Shown here: piece by piece, positions 54,701 through 63,508 of the stretch
How positions within the stretch are numbered: the first letter of the stretch is position 1
How the letters are laid out: each line of letters starts with the position of its first letter
Source: Streptococcus infantis
GTDB lineage: Bacteria; Bacillota; Bacilli; Lactobacillales; Streptococcaceae
Assembly: GCF_000963255.1 (NCBI RefSeq)
Contig: NZ_JYOV01000012.1
Coordinates: 62,001-126,000 of the forward strand
Direction of reading: 5' to 3'
Length of the DNA stretch: 64,000 bases
Made by a program: the position numbers and the translations under genes
The notes under the pieces: generated by a model
What the model was told of the DNA's origin: nothing
The model's database searches: none
Seen by the model: only the letters and a program-made list of their open reading frames with translations

Positions 54701-56857
54701 GCCCTAGCCAAGGACCTGACCTCAATCTTGAAAACAGTGGACTTACAGTCTGAAGGAGTTTATCAAGTTCTAGATGATCAAACCACCAGCCTTGATAAGA
54801 AGGTTGAGGCCGTGAAAAATTGGTATCTAGAAGAAAGCTTTGCAGAGGTCAAAGCGCAGCTGGGAACTCTGGTTGATAAGTTACTTACAAATCTAGACTA
54901 CCAGTGGAATGATTCACCTGCTAGTACCGCTGCTCTGAAGCAAAAAGTTCAGGATCATCAGTCTGCTATCATGCTGGGACTTGCTTATCTTAATCGCTAT
55001 TACGGTATCCGATTTGCCGATTACAATCTGAAAGAACTCATGCTCTTTAAACCAGATTTTTATGGCCAAAATGTGGATGTTTTGGATCGGTTGATTGAAC
55101 TTGGTTCAAGAGAAAGCAACCTAAAAGGCGACCAGACTCATGAAACTTTTGCCAGAGTCTTAGCCAAGGATACAAAATCTGAAGATTTACATGCCTTCTT
55201 AGACTACAACAGACAGTTATTGACGACTGACAAGGATATGAATGACTGGTTTGTGAATGCCACTAAGGGCCATGTGTACATAGCAGAGCGAGCTTCGAAG
55301 AATCAAGAAATTGCAAATCGGAAGCATCGGGCTTATGACAATCTGAATAACTGGTTGCATCGCAATATGATTCTGCCTTTGTTGAATGTGAAGAAGGCAC
55401 AGATGTTCCTGATTTCCAACTACAATACCATTACCTTCGGGTCAGCTGATAAATCTGGCAAAACCATAGACCAGATGAAAGCTGACATTGATCTAGTAGC
55501 GGACCGTCAGTTGACTTACTTGGACTTTTGGTATCGTCTTGCCGCTGATGATGTCAAAGACCGTATGGTTAAGAGTGACTTTAATGTAGCTACACCAGTT
55601 TGGGAAGGCTATCGCGTTGATGGACGTGGCTGGATAGAGCGTTATGGACATACTAGTGGTATGGCAGACTATGCGCCAATTCGTGAAGTATTTGGGCCAG
55701 CAGGTCGCTATTATAAGGACAATAAACTAGGAGCCTATGCCTCTATCTATCCTAAGATCAATGCCAGAGATGCTGTTCACTTTGTGGAAATTGATATGAT
55801 GAGTGAGTATGGCTTGTCTGTCTACACCCATGAGACAACGCACGTCAACGATCGTATTGTCTATCTGGGTGGCTACAAACATCGTGAAGGAACCTATGTA
55901 GAAGCCTATGCTCAGGGCATGCTCCAGTCACCGGCTGAGGAAGGCCATCAGGGTGAATATGGCGCTCTCGGGCTCAACATGGCATACATGCGACCAAATG
56001 ATGGGGATCAATGGTACAATCCTGATCCGACCAAGTTGCAAACACGCCAGCAGATTGACCACTACATGAAAGGTTATAACGAAGCCTTGATGCTTCTAGA
56101 TTATCTGGAAGGAGAACGCGTTCTCGCTAAGAATGATCTGGCTTTGAAGAAGGCTTGGTTCAGCAAGATGACCAAGCAAATGCGCTATCAGGACCAAGAT
56201 AATAAACTCCTTGCTCCAAACCAGTGGGACTATGTTCGTCCATTGACGGATGAGGAAGCCAAGACTCAGCTAAATTCTGTAGATGACCTAATCAAACATA
56301 ACATCATCACCAATAGGCATTATCAGGGAACTTACAGACCAGAAGAACTCAAGACAGCTTATGTCAATGTCAAGATGGTAGATGCTATCTACGGTGGAAA
56401 TACAAGTCAGGGAGCTCCTGGAGCCATCTCCTTCAAACATAATGCCTTCCGTATGTGGGGTTATTATGGTTACGAAAATGGTTTCCTAGGCTATGCTTCT
56501 AATAAATACAAGGATGAGGCCTTAAGCGAGGGACGTGACACCCTTGGGGATGATTTCATTATCCAGAAGGTTTCGAAAGGCAAGTTCCAGAACTTAGAAG
56601 AATGGAAGAAGGCCTGGTTTGACGCTATTATTACCAAGGCAAAACGAGGAATCCATAGTTTTGAAATTGATGGTCAGCAAATTGATTCTTATGAGAAATT
56701 GCAAGACTTGTTTGACCAAGCAGTAGAAACGGATTACCGAAACTTCAAGTATGGAGGCTCAGTTGCCAATTATACAGTAGCTCTGAAGAAAAAAGTCTTC
56801 CAAAAACTATTGCAGGTGACAGATGCCTTTTCATCCGAACTCTTTCCTAAAGGATAG
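51702..56857 (+). pseudogene. Second Zmp-family zinc metallopeptidase, disrupted by deletion and frameshift
   Basis: Two reading frames together make one Zmp protein. The first (51702-54485) has a YSIRK-like region (FAIRKLSMGVGS), LPQTG, two hydrophobic helices, seven tandem repeats and one G5-like domain, then changes into nonsense after GVKDT near 54350. The second frame is open from 54323, resumes homology at AYQDIQDYD (54353), and holds the catalytic HETTH near 55829 and the rest of M26. Compared with the intact paralogue about 335 residues (the GLUG-like region) are missing at the junction. The gene next to pabB is zmpB in pneumococcus, so this may be its ortholog. Confidence 0.85.
52347..53435 (+). 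repeat. Seven tandem 159/153-bp coding repeats in the disrupted metallopeptidase
   Basis: Units begin F-T-G-G-V-S-G-D/E-S-L-V-E-P and continue with FEGGVNGPGAVAEALPEY. The first three are 53 aa and end in a SQSGVPEVHDK-type segment; the last four are 51 aa and end in GGAVPVDTLKQE. The change of unit type suggests two rounds of expansion. ESLVxP is shared with the repeats of the paralogue at 44072. Confidence 0.93.
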
Positions 56858-56945
56858 ATAAAAAGTCGGTGTGATAAAAGAGGATGCTATGTTCATATTT
56901 TCTTAGAAAGTCACATCTACTTTATCATTCTCAAAGAATAAAATT

Positions 56946-56974
56946 GCCAGATTTCCTGTTGGGGTCTGGCTTTT
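56946..56974 (+). terminator. Terminator after the disrupted metallopeptidase
   Basis: GCCAGA and TCTGGC pair around a 13-nt loop, followed by TTTT. Its T run abuts the pabB -10 region. Confidence 0.65.
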
Positions 56975-56975
56975 A

Positions 56976-56984
56976 TGGTATACT
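56976..56984 (+). promoter_or_regulatory. pabB extended -10, apparently giving a leaderless mRNA
   Basis: TGGTATACT at 56976-56984. The start of transcription 7 bases later is the A of the pabB ATG (56991). No ribosome site is present. The -35 (CTGTTG at 56956) is weak, which the extended -10 would offset. Confidence 0.6.
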
Positions 56985-56990
56985 TAGGAT

Positions 56991-58712
56991 ATGCATAGAA
57001 AAACAGTGATTGATTTTAGGGCTTTGGGAGAGCGATATACCTTTACCCAGCCTATCAAAGAGTTAAAAACCAGAGATTTAGCAGAAGTAACAGACTTGTT
57101 AGCTCAAGTGGAAAGCTACCAAAAGCAAGGCTATTATGTAGTTGGTTATGTTAGTTATGAAGCAGCACCTGCTTTTGAGGAGAAGTTGGCGGTTCACGAG
57201 GGTCCCTTGTTAGGAGAGTATCTCCTCTATTTCACTATTCATGACAGCGTTGAAAAATCTAGCATTCCTCTGACTTATGAGGAGGTGGCTTTGCCATCAA
57301 ACTGGCAGGAAGTAACATCTGCAGAGGACTATGAAAAGGCGATTGCTCAGATTCACCATCATTTACGACAGGGCGATACTTATCAGGTAAATTATACTGT
57401 TCAACTCAAGCAGGAGTTGTCTGCCGATCCTTTTGCTATCTACAATCGTATGGTGGTAGAGCAGGAAGCAGGTTACAATGCCTATGTTGAACATGATGAC
57501 ATGGCAGTGATTTCCATGAGTCCAGAACTATTTTTTGAGCAAAATGGGCGTGAATTGACAACTCGTCCTATGAAGGGAACGACTAAACGTGGTCTGACTG
57601 ATGCTGAAGATTTGAAAGAAGCAGCTTGGTTGGAGCAGGATCCCAAAAATCGTTCAGAAAATATGATGATAGTGGACCTCTTGCGCAATGACATGAATCG
57701 TCTGTCTGAGGTGGGAAGTGAGCATGTGGAACGTTTATGTCAGGTGGAACAGTATTCAACGGTTTGGCAGATGACTTCGACCATCAAGAGTCAGTTACGA
57801 CCAGATATTGACCTAGTAGAAATCTTCCGTTCACTCTTTCCATGTGGTTCCATCACAGGAGCTCCCAAGATAGCGACTATGGAAATTATCAAGAATTTGG
57901 AACCACAAGCTAGAGGAGTTTACTGTGGAACTGTTGGACTCTTGCTTCCTAATGGACGACGGATTTTCAACGTAGCTATTCGAACCATTCAACTGCATCG
58001 AGAGCAAGCCATCTATGGAGTCGGTGGAGGCATCACTTGGGATAGCACTTGGGAGTCAGAATACCGTGAAGTCCAGCAAAAGGCTGCTGTTCTTTACCGA
58101 AAACAGCCTCGTTTTCAATTAATAACGACAGGGAAAATCAGCCAGAAGAAATTACTCTTTGAAAAAGAGCATCTAGAAAGACTACAAAAGGCTAGTCGTT
58201 ACTTTGCCTTTCCATTTGATGAAGATAGTTTGAGACAAGAGATAGAGAAAGAGTGTCAAGCTTGTGACCTCCACCAAGACTATCGTTTGCGAATCAGTCT
58301 CAATAAGTCTGGAGAAATAGACATTGATCGACAAGTATTGACACCACTTAGTTCTGGCTTCTGTCAGGCTATACTTTGTCGGCAAGAATCTGATTTGCAG
58401 CAGGCCTTTACCTACTTTAAGACGACACACCGACCACATTTGACAACGGGAGAGCAGGAAATCATTTATCACACTGCTGATGGAAAATTGCTTGAAACCT
58501 CTATTGGCAATCTGGTCTTAAAAATTAATGGCAAGCTCTATACACCACCTAGCACTCTTGGTCTTTTACCAGGGATTTATCGTCAACACTTGCTTGAAAG
58601 CGGACAAGTAGAAGAGAAGATATTGACCATAGAAGATTTGAAGCGAGCAGATGTCATCTATGGCTGTAATGCAGTCAGGGGCTTGTATGAATTGTCAGTA
58701 AAGGAGAACTAA
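56991..58712 (+). CDS. pabB: Aminodeoxychorismate synthase PabB fused to a PabC-like lyase domain
   Basis: Makes p-aminobenzoate for folate. Residues 1-370 form the chorismate-binding PabB domain with QVNYTVQL, MSPELFFE, TRPMKGT, RSENMMIVDLLRND and GSITGAPK. From about 375 a smaller domain resembles aminodeoxychorismate lyase (PLP-fold IV), with ETSIGNLVLKI and LPGIYRQHLL. The 573-aa fusion is usual in streptococci. No pabA is near. The ATG has no Shine-Dalgarno; the alpha/beta hydrolase follows directly after the stop. Confidence 0.93.
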   Translation: MHRKTVIDFRALGERYTFTQPIKELKTRDLAEVTDLLAQVESYQKQGYYVVGYVSYEAAPAFEEKLAVHEGPLLGEYLLYFTIHDSVEKSSIPLTYEEVALPSNWQEVTSAEDYEKAIAQIHHHLRQGDTYQVNYTVQLKQELSADPFAIYNRMVVEQEAGYNAYVEHDDMAVISMSPELFFEQNGRELTTRPMKGTTKRGLTDAEDLKEAAWLEQDPKNRSENMMIVDLLRNDMNRLSEVGSEHVERLCQVEQYSTVWQMTSTIKSQLRPDIDLVEIFRSLFPCGSITGAPKIATMEIIKNLEPQARGVYCGTVGLLLPNGRRIFNVAIRTIQLHREQAIYGVGGGITWDSTWESEYREVQQKAAVLYRKQPRFQLITTGKISQKKLLFEKEHLERLQKASRYFAFPFDEDSLRQEIEKECQACDLHQDYRLRISLNKSGEIDIDRQVLTPLSSGFCQAILCRQESDLQQAFTYFKTTHRPHLTTGEQEIIYHTADGKLLETSIGNLVLKINGKLYTPPSTLGLLPGIYRQHLLESGQVEEKILTIEDLKRADVIYGCNAVRGLYELSVKEN

Positions 58713-59336
58713 TTGAAACTTATATTTTTACATGGCCTAGGTCAGTCAGCAGATAGTTGGAAAGAAGTTCAGGATTTACTGGCAGATTATCCTTCTGAAG
58801 CCATAGAGTTATTTCCTACTGGAGTTGGGACTTATCAAGAAGCCAAAGAGCGTATTTATCAGCACTTATCAGAGGAGACAGAACATTTTGTCTTAATCGG
58901 TTTGTCTTTAGGGGCTGCACTTGCATTGGAGCTTTCAAGTTATGAGATACCATATCTTCAGGCCTTGGTTTTGTCAGGATGTCCACTGAAATTAGCAGGT
59001 AACATTCCTTTTTACATTCAGTTGCTGATATTCAAATTGCTTCCTAAGAGGATATATGAGAAGCAGGGGGCAGATAAGGCTCTTATGGTTGGAGTTTCTG
59101 AGGAATTAAAAACACTTGATTTAAGAGAGATTGCACGGAATTGTCCCTATCCAAGCTTGTTAATTTGTGGTAGTCAGGATAAGCCTAATCTCAGTTCAAT
59201 GAAAAGTATTCATGAACTGATGCCAGATTCTCAGTTTGAGATCATCTTTGACGGCCCTCATGTCTTGAATAAGGCAAAACCAAAAGAGTTTGCAGAATTA
59301 ACCAGAAGTTTTCTTGAATTGCTGAAACAAGTTTGA
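58713..59336 (+). CDS. Alpha/beta-fold hydrolase
   Basis: 207-aa soluble hydrolase. The first strand and oxyanion loop are FLHGLGQSADSW, the nucleophile elbow is GLSLGAA (Ser near residue 67), the acid is in ICGSQDKPN and the histidine in DGPHVLNK. The start is a TTG immediately after the pabB stop, with AAAGGAG upstream, so it is the second gene of that unit. Substrate is unknown. Confidence 0.87.
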   Translation: MKLIFLHGLGQSADSWKEVQDLLADYPSEAIELFPTGVGTYQEAKERIYQHLSEETEHFVLIGLSLGAALALELSSYEIPYLQALVLSGCPLKLAGNIPFYIQLLIFKLLPKRIYEKQGADKALMVGVSEELKTLDLREIARNCPYPSLLICGSQDKPNLSSMKSIHELMPDSQFEIIFDGPHVLNKAKPKEFAELTRSFLELLKQV

Positions 59337-59379
59337 TAAAATAATATTGAGATTGATATTATAATTTTAGGAGAAAATC

Positions 59380-60210
59380 ATGAACAAACGTCATTTAATA
59401 AAACTAGGCCTAGCTTCTTTACCTGTCCTAGCTTTGTTTTTACAACCTGTTGTGGCAGATGAAAGTATCCATTTTTCAAGCTGTAAGGAAGCTTGGGAGA
59501 ATGGATATGCAGATATTCATAAGGGAGAACCAGGTTATTCTGCCACTCTGGATAAGGATCATGATGGAATCGCTTGTGAATCGAAGAATGCGCCTCAGGG
59601 AGTTTTAAAAGAGAAAAAGACGAGTGCATCTCAAGCTAACAACAATGTAGCACCTACCCTAAGTGTAGCAGCTGAAAGTGGCTGGGTTCGTCAGAATGGA
59701 TCTTGGTACTATTTTTCTGAAAATGGGAAACCAGTAACAAATACTTGGCAGGGGGCCTACTACCTCAAGTCAGATGGAAGAATGGCTGAGAATGAGTGGG
59801 TATATGATAACTATTACCAAGCTTGGTATTACCTCAAATCAGATGGATCTTATGCCCGCAATACTTGGCAAGGAAGTTACTACCTCAAATCAGATGGTAA
59901 AATGGCTCAGGGTGAATGGATTTATGATTCTTACTACAAAGCCTGGTATTATCTGAAATCAGATGGATCTTATGCGCATAATACTTGGCAAGGTGCATAC
60001 TACCTCAAGTCAAATGGTAAAATGGCTCAGAGTGAATGGGTCTATGACTCTTCTTACCAAGCCTGGTATTACTTGAAATCAGATGGATCTTATGCTCGCA
60101 ATGCATGGCAAGGAAATTACTATTTGAAATCGGATGGTAAAATGGCTAAGAATGAGCGAGTGGATGGCGGACGCTATTATGTAGATGCTTCTGGTTTGTG
60201 GAAACCATAG
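59380..60210 (+). CDS. Choline-binding surface protein with Excalibur domain (CbpL-like)
   Basis: 276-aa secreted protein. A signal peptide (residues 1-27) is followed by an Excalibur domain with the calcium-binding DKDHDGIACE (about 60-69) and paired cysteines. From residue 101 there are repeated choline-binding units (GSWYYF, then NTWQGAYYLKSDGKMA and AWYYLKSDGSYA) that attach the protein to choline on teichoic acids. Domain order matches pneumococcal CbpL, found in the same place upstream of gki. Role is inferred as adhesion or surface function. Confidence 0.9.
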   Translation: MNKRHLIKLGLASLPVLALFLQPVVADESIHFSSCKEAWENGYADIHKGEPGYSATLDKDHDGIACESKNAPQGVLKEKKTSASQANNNVAPTLSVAAESGWVRQNGSWYYFSENGKPVTNTWQGAYYLKSDGRMAENEWVYDNYYQAWYYLKSDGSYARNTWQGSYYLKSDGKMAQGEWIYDSYYKAWYYLKSDGSYAHNTWQGAYYLKSNGKMAQSEWVYDSSYQAWYYLKSDGSYARNAWQGNYYLKSDGKMAKNERVDGGRYYVDASGLWKP

Positions 60211-60314
60211 AATAGAAAAAAATTCTGGAAAGTTAATGCAAACCTTTGCACTGATGGTCAGATTTTGTTATACTAGTACTGTAAGCATTTTCAATTAAGG
60301 ATAAGGAGAAGACG

Positions 60315-61274
60315 ATGAGTCAAAAGATTATTGGGATTGACCTTGGTGGAACTTCTATCAAGTTCGCTATTTTAACGCAAGAAGGAGAAATCCAAGAAAA
60401 ATGGTCTATCAAGACTAACATTTTGGATGAAGGAAGCCATATCGTAGACGATATGATTGAAACTATTCAACATCGTCTGGGCTTGCTTGGATTGTCTGCT
60501 GAAGATTTCCGTGGAATTGGTATGGGATCACCTGGTGTGGTTGACCGCGAAAAAGGGACTGTTATCGGTGCCTACAACTTGAACTGGAAAACTCTTCAAC
60601 CAATCAAAGAAAAAATGGAAAAAGCCTTGGGTATTCCATTCTTCATCGACAATGACGCTAACGTGGCAGCTCTTGGTGAGCGTTGGATGGGTGCTGGTGA
60701 AAACCAACCAGACGTTGTCTTTATGACACTTGGTACAGGTGTTGGTGGCGGTATCGTGGCAGAAGGAAAATTACTCCACGGTGTTGCTGGTGCTGCAGGT
60801 GAACTTGGACACATCACAGTTGACTTTGATCAACCAATCGCATGTACTTGTGGTAAAAAAGGCTGTCTTGAGACAGTAGCTTCAGCAACAGGGATTGTCA
60901 ACTTGACTCGTCGTTATGCAGATGAATACGAAGGCGATGCAGAGTTGAAACGCTTGATTGATGACGGAGAAGAAGTAACAGCTAAAACTGTCTTTGATTT
61001 GGCAAAAGAAGGAGACGACCTTGCCTTGATCGTTTACCGTAACTTCTCACGTTACTTGGGTATTGCATGTGCTAACATTGGTTTAATCCTAAACCCATCA
61101 ACAATCGTTATCGGTGGTGGTGTATCAGCTGCGGGAGAATTCCTTCTCCAAGGCGTGCAAAAGGTTTATGATGAAAATACCTTCCCACAAGTTCGCACAA
61201 CAACTAAGTTGGCTCTTGCCACTCTAGGAAATGACGCTGGAGTTATCGGAGCAGCATCACTTGTATTGCAATAA
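60315..61274 (+). CDS. gki: Glucokinase (ROK family)
   Basis: Phosphorylates free glucose. The 319-aa protein has the phosphate loop GIDLGGTSIKFAI, FIDNDANVAALGE, LGTGVGGGIV, and the ROK zinc motif ACTCGKKGCLE. Codon use is strongly biased, as for a highly expressed glycolytic gene. An extended -10 (TGTTATACT) lies about 40 bases before the AAGGAG site. A long terminator follows. Confidence 0.96.
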   Translation: MSQKIIGIDLGGTSIKFAILTQEGEIQEKWSIKTNILDEGSHIVDDMIETIQHRLGLLGLSAEDFRGIGMGSPGVVDREKGTVIGAYNLNWKTLQPIKEKMEKALGIPFFIDNDANVAALGERWMGAGENQPDVVFMTLGTGVGGGIVAEGKLLHGVAGAAGELGHITVDFDQPIACTCGKKGCLETVASATGIVNLTRRYADEYEGDAELKRLIDDGEEVTAKTVFDLAKEGDDLALIVYRNFSRYLGIACANIGLILNPSTIVIGGGVSAAGEFLLQGVQKVYDENTFPQVRTTTKLALATLGNDAGVIGAASLVLQ

Positions 61275-61282
61275 ATAAACAT

Positions 61283-61337
61283 AAAAAGGAGAAAATTGCT
61301 TTCCGTAAGCGAGTGATTTTCCTCCTTTCTTTTTTTA
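61283..61337 (+). terminator. Terminator after gki
   Basis: AAAAGGAG, AAAAT and GCTT segments pair with AAGC, ATTTT and CCTCCTTT, then a T run. The stem is long but interrupted. Confidence 0.82.
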
Positions 61338-61375
61338 TGCTATACTAGTTAAGATAATGAATGAGGTGATAGCAA

Positions 61376-62215
61376 ATGACAAAAGCAGATACGATTTTTA
61401 AAGAAAATATCGAGCGAATCTTGAATGAGGGTGTGTTTTCCGAGCAAGCTCGTCCCAAGTATAAGGATGGAACAGTGGCTAACTCCAAGTACATCACAGG
61501 TGCTTTTGCAGAGTACGATTTGTGTAAGGGGGAATTTCCCATCACAACCTTGCGACCAATCGCAATCAAATCAGCTATCAAAGAAGTACTTTGGATCTAC
61601 CAAGACCAGACCAATAGTTTGGAAGTTCTCAATGATAAGTACAATGTTCACTACTGGAATGACTGGGAAGTTGGAGATACAGGGACAATCGGCGAACGTT
61701 ATGGGGCTGTTGTTAAGAAGCATGATATCATTAACAAGATTCTCAAACAGTTAGAAGCCAATCCTTGGAACCGTCGCAATATCATTTCACTTTGGGATTA
61801 TCAGGCTTTTGAGGAGACAGATGGACTTCTTCCATGCGCATTTCAGACTATGTTTGATGTCCGTCGTGTGGATGGTGAGATTTATCTGGATGCAACCTTG
61901 ACCCAGCGTTCTAATGATATGCTAGTAGCTCACCACATCAATGCCATGCAGTATGTGGCTCTTCAAATGATGATTGCCAAACATTTTGGATGGAAGGTTG
62001 GGAAATTCTTCTACTTTATCAATAACCTTCACATCTATGACAATCAATTTGAACAAGCTCAGGAATTGCTTCGTCGTGAACCTTCAAATTGCCAACCACG
62101 TTTGGTCTTGAATGTACCAGACAAGACCAACTTCTTTGATATTAAAGCAGAGGATTTTGAGCTGGTTGATTATGATCCTGTGAAACCACAGTTGAAGTTT
62201 GACTTGGCAATTTAA
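61376..62215 (+). CDS. thyA: Thymidylate synthase
   Basis: Makes dTMP from dUMP with methylenetetrahydrofolate. The 279-aa protein has [10 protein letters not shown](L)V-like and [10 protein letters not shown] motifs, the active-site Cys in [10 protein letters not shown], and C-terminal [14 protein letters not shown]. The residue after the active-site Cys is Ala, not the usual His, as in other streptococci. GAGGTGATAG precedes the ATG. The stop joins a short BOX remnant. Confidence 0.96.
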   Translation: MTKADTIFKENIERILNEGVFSEQARPKYKDGTVANSKYITGAFAEYDLCKGEFPITTLRPIAIKSAIKEVLWIYQDQTNSLEVLNDKYNVHYWNDWEVGDTGTIGERYGAVVKKHDIINKILKQLEANPWNRRNIISLWDYQAFEETDGLLPCAFQTMFDVRRVDGEIYLDATLTQRSNDMLVAHHINAMQYVALQMMIAKHFGWKVGKFFYFINNLHIYDNQFEQAQELLRREPSNCQPRLVLNVPDKTNFFDIKAEDFELVDYDPVKPQLKFDLAI

Positions 62216-62281
62216 TACTCTCTGAAAATCTCTTCAAATCAGGCTAGATTCCTAGTTTCCTATTTTGTTTTTATTGAGTAT
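62215..62281 (+). repeat. BOX element, severely shortened
   Basis: Only about 67 bp: the boxA end ATACTCTCTGAAAATCTCTTC is joined to a boxC end CTAGTTTCC...TTATTGAGTATA. The middle (rest of A, all of B) is gone. The first base is the last base of the thyA stop codon. Confidence 0.75.
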
Positions 62282-62299
62282 AAAAGAATAGAAAAAAAG

Positions 62300-62322
62300 A
62301 AGTTGAGAAAAAATCTCAACTT
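62300..62322. terminator. Terminator of the DUF3042 gene (minus strand) and thyA
   Basis: AAGTTGAGA and TCTCAACTT around AAAAA. Read on the minus strand it is followed by a run of T; on the plus strand the T run is short. Confidence 0.75.
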
Positions 62323-62332
62323 CTTTTGTTGC

Positions 62333-62503
62333 TTAGTGTGATACGCGACGACGTGCTGCTTTCTTACGATTTTCTTCGATGAAAGCTGCTTTTTGTTCTT
62401 CTGGTTCGATCACTTTCTTTTTAACTGCGTATACTGCACCTGCAACTGCAGCGACAGTTCCTGCAATACCTGTTACAAGACCTTTAGCGAATCCTTTAGC
62501 CAT
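62333..62503 (-). CDS. DUF3042 family small protein
   Basis: 56-aa protein starting MAKGFAKGLVTGIAGTVAA. A hydrophobic glycine/alanine-rich helix (residues about 8-28) is followed by KKKVIEPEEQKAAFIEENRKKAA and a basic end RRRVSH. The pattern of an Ala/Gly membrane helix and charged tail matches the DUF3042 family of Firmicutes, function unknown. On its strand AAAGGAGG lies 8 bases before the ATG, and a terminator follows the stop. Confidence 0.88.
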   Translation of the reverse strand: MAKGFAKGLVTGIAGTVAAVAGAVYAVKKKVIEPEEQKAAFIEENRKKAARRRVSH

Positions 62504-62623
62504 GAGTATTCCTCCTTTAACTTATAAATCAGCCAGCTACCTCAAGAGGTCGCATTTTTCTGACTGACCTTTTTGTGATATAATAATAGTAACGAAAAAA
62601 TGGGAATTTTTCAAGGAAAAAAG

Positions 62624-63508
62624 ATGAAAACAAAAATAATTGTGATTGTTGGACCGACTGCAGTTGGAAAGACAGCTCTAGCCATTGAAGTTGCTAAGCA
62701 TTTTAATGGCGAAGTTGTTAGTGGAGATAGCCAACAAGTCTATCGAGGACTAGATATTGGGACAGCCAAGGCTAGTCCGGAGGAGCAGGCAACTGTCCCT
62801 CATCATTTGATTGATGTGAGAGAAGTAACCGAGTCTTACTCGGCTTTTGATTTTGTTTCAGAAGCTAAGGCGGCCATTGAGGATATTCAAAGTCGTGGTA
62901 AACTTGCTATTATTGCTGGTGGGACAGGACTTTATATCCAAAGCCTGCTAGAAGGATATCATTTAGGTGGAGAGACACCACATGAGGACATTTTAGCCTA
63001 TCGCGCTAGTCTAGAGCCTTTTTCGGATGAGGAGTTAGCCCATCTGGTGGATCAAGCAGGCCTTGAAATTCCCCAGTTTAATCGTCGTCGTGCTATGCGT
63101 GCCTTGGAAATTGCCCATTTTGGACAAGATTTGGAAAATCAAGAAAGTTTATATGAGCCTCTGATTATTTGCTTGGATGATGAGCGCAGTCAACTCTATG
63201 AGCGGATTAACCACCGAGTGGATTTGATGTTCGAAGCTGGACTTTTGGACGAAGCAAAGTGGCTCTTTGATCATTTTTCAAATGTGCAAGCTGCTAAAGG
63301 CATTGGCTACAAGGAACTCTTTCCCTATTTTCGAGGAGAGCAAAGTTTGGAGGAGGCTAGCGATAGTCTCAAGCAAGCGACACGCCGTTTTGCCAAGCGT
63401 CAGCTAACCTGGTTCCGTAATCGCATGCAGGTGACCTTTTATCAGATAGGAGAATCTGGTGTAAAAGAGCGAATTTTAAGCCAGATTGAGGAGTTTTTAA
63501 ATGATTGA
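62624..63508 (+). CDS. miaA: tRNA dimethylallyltransferase
   Basis: Adds a dimethylallyl group to A37 of tRNAs reading UNN codons, using an isoprenoid from the mevalonate route whose first genes are in this window. The 294-aa protein has the P-loop VGPTAVGKT (residues 8-16), [16 protein letters not shown], and [14 protein letters not shown] chose ATG 62624 with AAGGA 6 bases upstream rather than ATG 62600. Its end overlaps hflX by 8 bases. Confidence 0.95.
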   Translation: MKTKIIVIVGPTAVGKTALAIEVAKHFNGEVVSGDSQQVYRGLDIGTAKASPEEQATVPHHLIDVREVTESYSAFDFVSEAKAAIEDIQSRGKLAIIAGGTGLYIQSLLEGYHLGGETPHEDILAYRASLEPFSDEELAHLVDQAGLEIPQFNRRRAMRALEIAHFGQDLENQESLYEPLIICLDDERSQLYERINHRVDLMFEAGLLDEAKWLFDHFSNVQAAKGIGYKELFPYFRGEQSLEEASDSLKQATRRFAKRQLTWFRNRMQVTFYQIGESGVKERILSQIEEFLND

